Origin: Glandiceps talaboti
Taxonomy: Eukaryota; Hemichordata; Enteropneusta; Spengelidae
DNA length: 64,000 bases
Direction: 5' to 3'
Assembly: GCF_964340395.1 (NCBI RefSeq)
Contig: NC_135549.1
Span: 7,864,842 to 7,928,841 of the forward strand
The first letter of the stretch is position 1. Each line of letters starts with the position of its first letter. The notes under the pieces were generated by a model. The model worked only from the letters and a program-made list of their open reading frames with translations. It ran no database searches and had not been told where the DNA came from. Shown here piece after piece: positions 37,601 to 64,000 of the stretch. The position numbers and the translations under genes are program-made.

Positions 37601-40600
37601 CAGAGATTTGCTTTGGAAACAAATTTATGTACAATTGTAATTGATGATTCTGCCATGTATGTGCTTTCATTTCCCTTTCTGTTTTTTAACCTGCAAGTTA
37701 ACTTTATAGAATTAACATAAAACTTCTCTTTCTATAGGTTTAGTACATGAGTATGGTTGACTGTAGACTGACAGATCTGTTGTTGTTTCCACTTACGTAA
37801 TATTCTCCAAGGAGTGAGTGGTTACTGAAGTAGAAACTATGGTGGATCTTGCAGTCTAGATTGACTTTTGCTCTGTTGAATATAAAAGGCATAATTCAGA
37901 AAGAAAAATTAAAGTTGACATTTAGTCAGGGTAGTGTGCGTGTGTGTCAAACTGAGTTGTATGTTGATGATATGTATGTTGATGATACAATGTATGAGAC
38001 TGACATACCGTTTTTTTGTTATCATTTGTAGTATCTTTTAGAAATGAAGAGTTTGATATTACCGCCGGAACACATATTGAAACGTGGTGACAGTGAAGGC
38101 ATAGCCTATGTATTCTTCCATTTACCACATTGGAAAAAAGTGGAGGGTGCATTGAATCTACTCCACTGTACTTGGGAAGGGACCTTCCGCATGATCCCCT
38201 ATCCTCTGGAAAAGGGACATCTCTTTTACCCATACCCAAGTTGTACAGAAAGTGCAGACAGAGAGCTTCTTCCTAGTAAGTATCATTGTATTGCTTCAAG
38301 GATACTTCAGATGATAAAATTAGATGTTTTATAATTATCCATAAATACATTTTTGGCACCAGTCACAGTAGACTGTTGGGATTGGGGTTGGGTTAGGGGT
38401 GGCTAAATGACTACCTGTGTCAGTTTATGCATCCGTCTGCCCATCAGTCTGTGGACAGCTATATCTCAAACACCCACAGCTCAATGTTTTATACCAACTT
38501 GCCATTTTCCTTTCAGCTTTCCATGAGCTGTCCGTGTACCCAAAGAAGGAATTGCCATTCTTCATCCTGTTCACAGCTGGTTTGTGTTCTTTTACTGCAT
38601 TGCTGGCTCTTCTAACTCACCAGTTTCCAGAACCAATGGGCTTAATAGCCAAAACAGTAAGTTGACATTTGGCAATAAAGTGTTATGTATATATGTATAT
38701 CTTCCCCATGTGAATGCTGTGAACCAACCTATAATCCTGATGTGTTTCTCTGCCTTCTGTGAAATCAAGTTTTGTGTTCTCCCAACTCTGTTCATATAAC
38801 CTTTAACTTTTTCAAAATATTTCACATTCACGTAAGTGATTTTTCTCTTTCAATTATTTTGGTGAAGATACTTTTAACAAACCAACAATGATTGAAGCTT
38901 AATTGCACACCAACAACCCAATAAGTATCCCACTGTGCTCTGACCAACTACCTAAAATGCATTCAGGGAAAAATAGGCAAAATACAAGAAATTTAGAAAA
39001 AACGAAGAAACAAAATAGACTTGTTATTGTCGTAAGTGTGTGATTACCCTAACAGTCTTTATGTATCCTCTCTCCATATTAACCATTTCTTTGAAAACAG
39101 TCCTCCGTTTCTATGGTAACCTTTACCACAAGTGTGAGTACTTTTTAGCTAAACTGCTTGAAATCACTATTTTTGGTTCTGATCTTATATGCCATCAACT
39201 TTCCCTACATTGCATGGATGGGTGTTGATTACTCTCAAGTCATCACCATGACAACATGGCATGCATGTCAATAACTCACCATTTCACAAAAAGAAAGCAT
39301 GTGTCTCTCTAGCCATCAGATATGAAATGATTATTTCAGAGCTTTTTTACCTGGTGATGACTTGCTCTAAGTTAAGAACACAGACTTGCCACTGATAATA
39401 TGAATGCACCGCAGTGTTTTTGCTCAGACTGATTCTAGGTGAAATCTGTTAAAATTTCCTGAGGGTCATTTTACTATGGCTGGCTTTTAAAATTGATAAA
39501 CTGTAAAAGTTTACTAAGTGAAATTTGAAGCAGTTCATCAATCTGTCATCTTATCAATGTTGAATTGAATTCTTACATCTGTCCAACAATTTCTTTCAAG
39601 ACATCAGTGTCTATGACTAGCACATTTCTTCTAGCTGTTATTTTCATGATGGGGAAACCTGTTGTGTATATTAATGTAATAATACATGCAAGCTAAATTG
39701 AACCGATTTGAACAAAAAATGTTGGATTTATACCCAGACTGGTTTAATTCACAACAATGCTTATCTATGCCATTCAATATTTGGTGCTCAAAATTTGACG
39801 GGAGAGTGAAAAGTGTCAGTAGTCAATTGAATGGTAAAAAGATAATAAAATAATTGACACGTAAAGGAAATAAATTGCTGGATGTGTGTAGGAAACTGTC
39901 TCAGCTTGACTAAACTTTTGTTGAGAGTTTCCTTGTGGCCAATACTTGTGTTCCAAAGGAACCCAAAAACACTCTGCTACTTGATCTTTCTATGTTGATG
40001 CATATATGCATAATATTATTAGTAAGGAACCAGGTGAATGGCTATTAATCACTTGTATTTCTTAGTCATGATGGCTTTCCTGTGTCAGTACCCAGAGTTC
40101 ATCTTGATCTATTTGCCGTTTCCAACTTATCTTGAAATCTCATGACATAATAAACCACAAGCACTGTAATTTAGTTACAGTACTTGATGTGTCTGAGGTG
40201 TTTGATCTTTTGAAATATGTACATGAACATTGTAATGATTGGGACAGAATGGATGTAAATGGATGTGAGGTACTTGCTGCATGTGTTGACAGGGTCAAAT
40301 GAGGTACTCTAATAATAAACACATAGAAATCAGGCAAAGAATGTGTGTTAGATACTATAATGTAACTTTATAGATAGGCCACAGACAGTGGCGGGGAAAC
40401 GATATGTGTTTATTCATCTCCAGTCACCTCAATTTGTGTTCTATGCCATGCTTCTCATTTTGGACCTATTCTGTGTGACAAATTTAACTAATTTAACTCG
40501 CCCATGTGGTTTCATCATAAAGATTAGTATTGCTTCAGAAGCCATGAAAGGATTAGCGTGCATAGTTGAAAGATTTATTGAGAAAAATAACTGAATTATC

Positions 40601-41698
40601 AAGGGTTGACAATGAATATGCAAGATACATGTCAAATAGTACACCTATAAATGATAAGATGTAGGTCTGATTTGGGGACAAGCATTCTTGCAGAACAATG
40701 GCCACCTACTGGTTTACAGTTCAAATCAGAAAGTGTCAGGTCTGACCCTATTCCTGACCCTAACGTGTATTTCTTGTGTGTGAACAGAAGTGCACCTATT
40801 GTTGTCAGTCAAATGTTATACGTGCCCACCCTTATTGGTCTAGGTTGAATGCAGATATGTAAATTAGGTAATTAATATGCATGATTTCTAACTGTTACTT
40901 GGTCTCAAAACAGAACCAAAACCACAGTACCTGCTGAAGTTTTACTGACTGTTTATATAATGTAAAGTAAATTTATTATTGGTATGCCAATGATTAGACT
41001 GGAAGATACATCGTGTCCCTCTGCCCTCACATGCCTCTTGTCACTGGTGTTTGAGGGTGCCACGTCACGGCATACAAGCTGCACTCATAATGAAAAACTC
41101 TATTCCAAGTGAGAAGTCGAAGGTTTACTTGATTTACATGTGATTTCCATACTTAATGATCATGGCTTGTTTGTCGGTATCTGAAATGATGTATTGCAAC
41201 ATAGAACAACTGTTGTCGCTTGGCATGTGTTATATAACATGTTGTCTACCTATAATCTGTTTAGTTAGTGTAATTGCTCATGTTGACACACACAACATGA
41301 AATCTCACTTGGCCTGTATTTTGTAACAAACATGTAAATAGGGTAATTTGCATAATATTTTATTTTGTAATGTAGATTGGTATGTAGAGCTAGCTCAACT
41401 AAACAGCAGTGTGTTTAGGTTTCTCATAAATTTCTAAAGACATTAAGTTATACAGTGAGTATTCAGTAACAAATTTCTAGTTGGTTGTAAGTAAGTATGA
41501 TACAGAGATAAGTTTGAAACTGGCAAATGGATCATGACATTTGAATTCTTAATTTCATGACTATTCACATAGACTTAATGATTTCTCTTTGTTTTCTTCC
41601 AGTTCTTGTCCACCATTTCAGCTCCATTCAACTTCTTGCTTGACAAGATTGAAAGTATGCTACCTTCCACATTGTGGCATCAACTCTCACGTCTCTAA
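19057..41698 (+). CDS. ST7: ST7 (suppressor of tumorigenicity 7) orthologue, 12 exons, 551 aa
   Basis: The joined exons are 19057-19207, 31893-31975, 32776-32923, 33625-33795, 34164-34242, 34951-35105, 35799-35896, 36551-36738, 37279-37381, 38032-38275, 38517-38656 and 41603-41698, total 1656 nt. All introns are GT-AG and all phases agree. The protein follows human ST7 nearly end to end: [80 protein letters not shown] and [20 protein letters not shown] are all present. Hydrophobic membrane segments lie at about 16-38, 60-78 and 487-505, with a TPR-like helical middle region. ST7 is an integral membrane protein linked to growth suppression; its biochemical role is not settled. Human isoforms have an extra internal segment after the HEAL motif that is absent here. 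The ATGGCGG start context is strong. Intron 1 is 12.7 kb. Confidence 0.97.
20643..20662. repeat. Perfect 20-bp palindrome
   Basis: ATCTGATTTTAAAATCAGAT is self-complementary. In AT-rich DNA this could be chance. Confidence 0.8.
20885..20921. mobile_element. 37-bp hairpin with 7-bp flanking direct repeat (copy 1)
   Basis: The stem CATAGACCCTCCACC / GGTGGAGGGTCTATG is perfect over 15 bp with a 7-nt loop. CTTTGAA occurs on both sides (20878-20884 and 20922-20928). The same stem occurs at 43522-43553. Confidence 0.6.
21645..24226. repeat. Large minisatellite in ST7 intron 1, unit about 32 bp
   Basis: The unit contains CCCTGTATAGATACACC followed by TAATTCCTGTTACAT. Copies are diverged from 21.65 to 22.14 kb and well ordered to 24.19 kb. 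Several variant units (such as CACCAAATTCCTATTAT, TACACCCAATTCC and ATAGCCACACC) recur in fixed order, giving higher-order repeats. Each unit carries the dyad TGTAT-AG-ATACA. Confidence 0.97.
28161..28198. repeat. Perfect 38-bp palindrome, no spacer
   Basis: TTATGTGTAAATGTACAGT is followed immediately by its exact reverse complement. Confidence 0.95.
31555..31651. repeat. (CA)n microsatellite followed by 14-bp tandem repeat
   Basis: CA run to 31611, then about three copies of TATGCACTCACAG. Confidence 0.95.
31893..31975 (+). CDS. ST7: ST7 exon 2
   Basis: Encodes [20 protein letters not shown], identical in pattern to human ST7 and starting the second membrane segment. Acceptor TTGCAG, donor GTAAGT. 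Confidence 0.95.
32228..32400. repeat. Diverged ~68-bp tandem repeat in ST7 intron 2
   Basis: Two to three copies containing ATATCAGAACTA...TTTCTAGCA and AAGTTTTTGTCC. Part of the unit resembles the end of ST7 exon 2 and its donor (31957-31998). Confidence 0.65.
32776..32923 (+). CDS. ST7: ST7 exon 3
   Basis: Encodes [18 protein letters not shown] as in human ST7, then an Asn/Ser/Gly-rich loop ([13 protein letters not shown]) that is also low-complexity in vertebrates. Ends in phase 1. Confidence 0.93.
33625..33795 (+). CDS. ST7: ST7 exon 4
   Basis: Encodes [13 protein letters not shown] and [17 protein letters not shown], the most strongly conserved ST7 block. Acceptor TTTAATAG, donor GTAAGT. 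Confidence 0.96.
34164..34242 (+). CDS. ST7: ST7 exon 5
   Basis: Encodes [21 protein letters not shown] (human [21 protein letters not shown]). Phase 1 in, phase 2 out; donor GTAAGT. Confidence 0.94.
34951..35105 (+). CDS. ST7: ST7 exon 6
   Basis: Encodes [16 protein letters not shown] and LFKQALKVG, a TPR-like helical pair. It joins directly after KSSE, skipping the human isoform insert. Confidence 0.95.
35799..35896 (+). CDS. ST7: ST7 exon 7
   Basis: Encodes [19 protein letters not shown] and REAVKMMRD-like [10 protein letters not shown]. The donor is GTGAGT. A 44-bp tandem repeat begins nine bases into the following intron. Confidence 0.95.
35905..36004. repeat. 44-bp tandem repeat in ST7 intron 7
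   Basis: Copies start at 35905, 35949 and 35993 (partial). The unit is CACAGGCACTTGTAGGCTGT plus ATGCTGTTGAACAG. It begins nine bases after the exon 7 junction. Confidence 0.9.
36551..36738 (+). CDS. ST7: ST7 exon 8
   Basis: Encodes [20 protein letters not shown] and [21 protein letters not shown], nearly identical to human ST7. Phase 2 donor GTAAGT. Its 3' end is copied twice just downstream (36758-36907). Confidence 0.96.
36758..36907 (+). pseudogene. Two tandem copies of the 3' end of ST7 exon 8 with its donor
   Basis: Copy 2 (36758-36839) and copy 3 (36841-36907) repeat GATATCAG..CCACCATATG through CAGGGCTGTGTGTGA and the splice donor. Both lack a 14-15-bp piece (TTTACCAAAATCAG) present in the true exon. 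The donor is intact in copy 2 (AAGTAAGT) and altered in copy 3 (AAGTAACT). An in-frame TAA right after the true donor means use of either copy would truncate ST7. Confidence 0.85.
37279..37381 (+). CDS. ST7: ST7 exon 9
   Basis: Encodes [20 protein letters not shown] and [12 protein letters not shown]. Acceptor TACTACAG, donor GTGAGA. Confidence 0.96.
38032..38275 (+). CDS. ST7: ST7 exon 10
   Basis: Encodes [39 protein letters not shown] and ESADRELLP. Acceptor TTTGTAG, phase 1 donor GTAAGT. Confidence 0.96.
38404..38524. repeat. Dispersed repeat at ST7 intron 10/exon 11 boundary (copy A)
   Basis: Shares GTCTGTGGACAG, ATCTCAAACACCCACAGCTC and TTTCCTTTCAGCTTTCCAT in the same order with 58640-58775. 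It contains the polypyrimidine tract and 3' splice site of exon 11. Confidence 0.75.
38517..38656 (+). CDS. ST7: ST7 exon 11
   Basis: Encodes [20 protein letters not shown] and the third membrane segment. The first residue is Thr (A|CT) where human ST7 has Ser. The acceptor and the first bases fall in a repeat shared with 58640-58775. Confidence 0.94.
41603..41698 (+). CDS. ST7: ST7 exon 12 (C-terminus)
   Basis: Encodes [20 protein letters not shown] and [11 protein letters not shown], then TAA. Human ST7 ends PSSLWHQLTRI. Confidence 0.96.
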   Translation, partial: FLSTISAPFNFLLDKIESMLPSTLWHQLSRL

Positions 41699-43405
41699 GC
41701 ATGGCAGCATATCCTAGCAACAGTCAGAAGAGTGTGTATGGTTGTCGTCTTTATTCTCACCAACAACTCTGTACAGAAAAAGACCTGTAATTCTTCTTCA
41801 AGTGTAGATAACATAGTTCTGTCTACCTGTTTTATTGTCTGACAGTATAGAACCATGGTACAGCCCCGCCACCCTTGACCCTTGACCTATGACCTAGACT
41901 CTTATTTCATGTCACACTAGTAGTATGTCATTTATGTTATGGAAGGCAAGGAGACACTGAAAGAGGTGAAGTTTTACTATGGCTACAACAATTTTGAAGA
42001 TGGACATTGTTTTCAGAATATTTGTTGTAAAACTCAACAAAAAATACATCGACAGTCATAAATGATATAAAAATTGTCATGTCAGTGAAATTACATTAAT
42101 TTTGGTCACAAAGACGTCGACAGTATTGATACATGTATATGAAACTAGTCAGTCATTTTTTTGATCCTCATGACAATATCAATGAAAGATGTCAGTTTGT
42201 GTTTGACATTGAGAGCCGGGGAACTGAAGTGTGCATCTCTAGATATGTATTTCTGTAATGAACATAACACCAGATTTTATTTGGAGGATATCCGTACTTC
42301 TGAAAAACTACTTATTACTAAGGGTGTTTTGGGGAGGTGCTTACACATGTAATGTATTGATAGGTTGCAGTATGGATTTATGGATTCAGCCAACCTTTAT
42401 AGTTTCCATGAATTGTCATTTGTGTCTTGAGCTAAAACCATGGTATTCTATTATATCTTGTTTCTTATACTGAGATCACCAGAACTGAAGTTATAAACTG
42501 AATTGTTATGTTATCGTTCTCATATAGCTGACTTCATTCATGACAAATTGTCTGAAAATTGGGTCAATTCTCAGGCTGCACTGAAATGTACAATATAAAG
42601 GTATTAAATTTATTTTTTCAGCTAAGTGGATTGTCTTTCAATCTATGGAATGATTTTCAACTGAAATGTATTATACATGAAGTAGTGCATCATGATTTTT
42701 TATCAGCTCCATCTTAAACTACCAGTTGTGTCCACGTATGGGTCAAATTTGAGATTTTACTGAAATGTACGTGTTGATGAGGTACATTACATTTTTTTTT
42801 TAGAGCTACCACATGTGTGACTTGTTGTCTCCATTTCTGAGTCAATTCTGGAGTCCATCAAAGATGTATATTACATTGTTTAGAGCTACCATATGTGTAA
42901 CTTGTCTCCATTTCTGAGTCAATTGTGGAGTTTTACTGAAATGTACCATCAAAGATGTATATTACATTGTTTAGAGCTACCATATGTGTAACTTGTCTCC
43001 ATTTCTGAGTCAAATCTGGGGTTTTACTGAAATGTACCATCCAGAGAGTGTATCATATTTTATTTAGAGCTACCACAATGTCTCCATATCAAGGTCAGTT
43101 CTAGGGTAATCATGAAATGTACCATAAATGTAGTTGTATCTGTCATTCTCATTTTGTTAGCTTAACCACATTTGTTGTCTGTTTGTCTCTACTGTATTTA
43201 TCTCCTATAACCTGAACACATCTGACTGTTCACTGCCATTGCTTTATACTTCTGACCGGAATTCTGACAAGTACGACAAATTGTTATTAAGACATATTTT
43301 TGTGCTACTATTGATATAAATTCAGCTAAAAAAGTTTACTAAATATTGTATTGTAGGGAAGAATACCTTCCCTTTTACAGGGTCTTACCCTTTATTTTCA
43401 ATAAA
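41699..43405 (+). other. Probable ST7 3' UTR with AATAAA at 43400-43405
   Basis: No coding potential is recognised. AATAAA at 43400 is the first canonical signal I found after the stop. The interval includes a diverged array of about 90-bp units (42520-43131). Confidence 0.4.
42520..43131. repeat. Diverged ~90-bp tandem repeat in ST7 3' UTR/downstream
   Basis: Recurrent TTTAGAGCTACCA, GTCTCCATTTCTGAGTCAA and TTTTACTGAAATGTACCAT blocks. The best copies start at about 42790, 42877, 42969 and 43061. Earlier copies are weaker. Confidence 0.85.
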
Positions 43406-43521
43406 TTGTTCTTGCAGCAAATATATCAAATGTTAGAGTTATGTGTTGTTGAAGGTTGAGTGTTGTATATTTGCCATACATCATACACATATATTGTACA
43501 GTGAAATTTTCTTGGTGTAAG

Positions 43522-43553
43522 CATAGACCCTCCACCAACGTGGAGGGTCTATG
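43522..43553. mobile_element. 32-bp hairpin with 7-bp flanking direct repeat (copy 2)
   Basis: The stem CATAGACCCTCCAC / GTGGAGGGTCTATG is perfect over 14 bp with a 4-nt loop (CAAC). GTGTAAG occurs on both sides (43515-43521 and 43554-43560). Same stem as copy 1 but a different flanking duplication. Confidence 0.6.
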
Positions 43554-43560
43554 GTGTAAG

Positions 43561-44187
43561 ATAAAAATCATGACAACACCGCATGACACTTGAGTAGCAG
43601 TGTAGCATACTCAGTGTATTTGTATGACTGTTTACAATGTTCTCTGCAGCTGTAGCAAGTGGAAGTGCTGCAGAAAACAAACAAAGCACAACTGCAAGTA
43701 CCCACTCTGACACTTGCACATCAAGGGATGCTGTTGTTATCTCATATGTCTATATGAAAGAACAATTTTAGCAAAAATGTATAAACTGTGTATTGGTGGG
43801 ATATCAACCTGAGAACTGTTCAGTGTTGACAGAGGTGTTATGCACGCTGTTTAGTGCCCTCTATAGTTTGCTAAATATTTGACTGTACAGGATGACTTTT
43901 CTCTGCCAAAGTTAGTTTTAAATCCAGGTGTAATCATTTCAGCCACATTGCGTCATTTTTGACATTTTCCAATCGTGTTCAGTGTCACTACTTGTAAGTT
44001 TGTAAATCATTTTTCTATGTGAAGTGTATGTTTATCAGGTTGAATCTCGGCTAGCTGTGGACTAGATCAGCGTGCTGTAACATCTTTCTTATCTGTGACA
44101 TGTGTGATGCATGATGCAAGTGTAAGGTGTAACGTAAGTAACGCCTTCAACAGCGCCTCCAAGCGACGACAACTTCTGTAAAGCAGA
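43561..44187. other. Short intergenic gap, ST7 to ASZ1: no gene seen
   Basis: About 0.6 kb without recognised features other than the ASZ1 5' flank. No WNT2-like exon (which lies between ST7 and ASZ1 in human) is visible here or in the ST7 3' UTR. Confidence 0.55.
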
Positions 44188-63636
<19,449 letters not shown>

Positions 63637-63651
63637 ACCAGCAGTGTATGT

Positions 63652-64000
63652 ACCATTGGTCAATGTGAGAGTGACATTAATGTATCATAGGTCACTGTGA
63701 GGATGAGGTTAACTTACATTGGTCAATGTGAGAGTGAGGTTTACTTACATTGGTCAATGTGTGAGTGAGGTTTACTTACCATTGGTCAATGTGAGTGAGA
63801 TTAAAGTATCATTGGTCACTGTGAGGATGAGGTTAAATTACATTGGTCAATGTGAGAGTGAGGTTTACTTACCATTGGTCAATGTGAGAGTGAGATTAAC
63901 CATAGATAATACTGTATATTTTGACTTACCATTGGTCAGTATGAGTGTGAGAGTGAGGTTAACTTGCCATTAGTCAATGTGAGAGTAAGTTCAAGTTACC
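63652..64000. repeat. ~32-bp minisatellite running off the window
   Basis: Repeated CATTGGTCAATGTGAGAGTG followed by AGGTTTACTTAC, at least ten copies with indels. Each copy carries an inverted CCAAT word (ATTGG). The 84-codon ORF over it is repeat-derived. Confidence 0.93.

Noticed and set aside
41699-44187. WNT2 exon between ST7 and ASZ1, expected from the human order
   Set aside because: No Cys-rich WNT-like reading frame was seen in any frame.

Overview
This window is nuclear DNA from an invertebrate animal. The genes are split by many GT-AG introns, the non-coding sequence is AT-rich and CpG-poor with many TG/CA and TACATGTA-like words, and there are long microsatellites, minisatellites and small fold-back elements. 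The proteins look bilaterian. The single MITF/TFE-type gene (vertebrates have four paralogues) and an intronless TRIM-NHL gene fit an invertebrate such as a lancelet, hemichordate or lophotrochozoan. I cannot name the species from sequence alone.

Layout. (1) 1-4.7 kb: no recognised gene. It holds GA, GATT and GTTT microsatellites and two adjacent fold-back elements. A putative promoter lies just upstream of the first gene. (2) 4.74-14.4 kb, + strand: an 8-exon gene for a MITF/TFEB/TFE3/TFEC-family bHLH-leucine-zipper factor (478 aa), probably with a long 3' UTR. (3) 19.06-41.7 kb, + strand: a 12-exon ST7 orthologue (551 aa). Its 12.7-kb first intron carries a 2.5-kb, roughly 32-bp minisatellite. 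(4) 44.19-61.68 kb, + strand: an 11-exon ASZ1/GASZ orthologue (541 aa; ankyrin repeats, SAM domain, C-terminal membrane anchor). (5) 47.94-50.06 kb, - strand: an intact single-exon TRIM-NHL gene (707 aa) nested in ASZ1 intron 1. (6) 61.7-64 kb: ASZ1 downstream DNA, a GT microsatellite and a minisatellite that runs off the window.

Exons were assembled by hand from splice sites, reading phase and similarity to family members. All three multi-exon models close in frame. The same three families (TFEC, ST7, ASZ1) lie close together on human 7q31, so the order MITF/TFE - ST7 - ASZ1 probably reflects an old linkage. The genes do not form one pathway: the first is a regulator of lysosome/pigment-type programmes, ST7 is a membrane protein of poorly defined role, and ASZ1 is a germline piRNA-pathway scaffold on mitochondria/nuage.

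The most unusual non-genic signals are: a 32-37-bp hairpin present at two loci, each copy flanked by its own perfect 7-bp direct repeat (a candidate ultra-short mobile element); tandem duplication of the 3' end of an ST7 exon together with its splice donor; a dispersed repeat that includes the 3' splice site of ST7 exon 11 and recurs in ASZ1 intron 10; a 232-bp CpG-rich palindrome flanked by TA; and a perfect 38-bp palindrome without a spacer.
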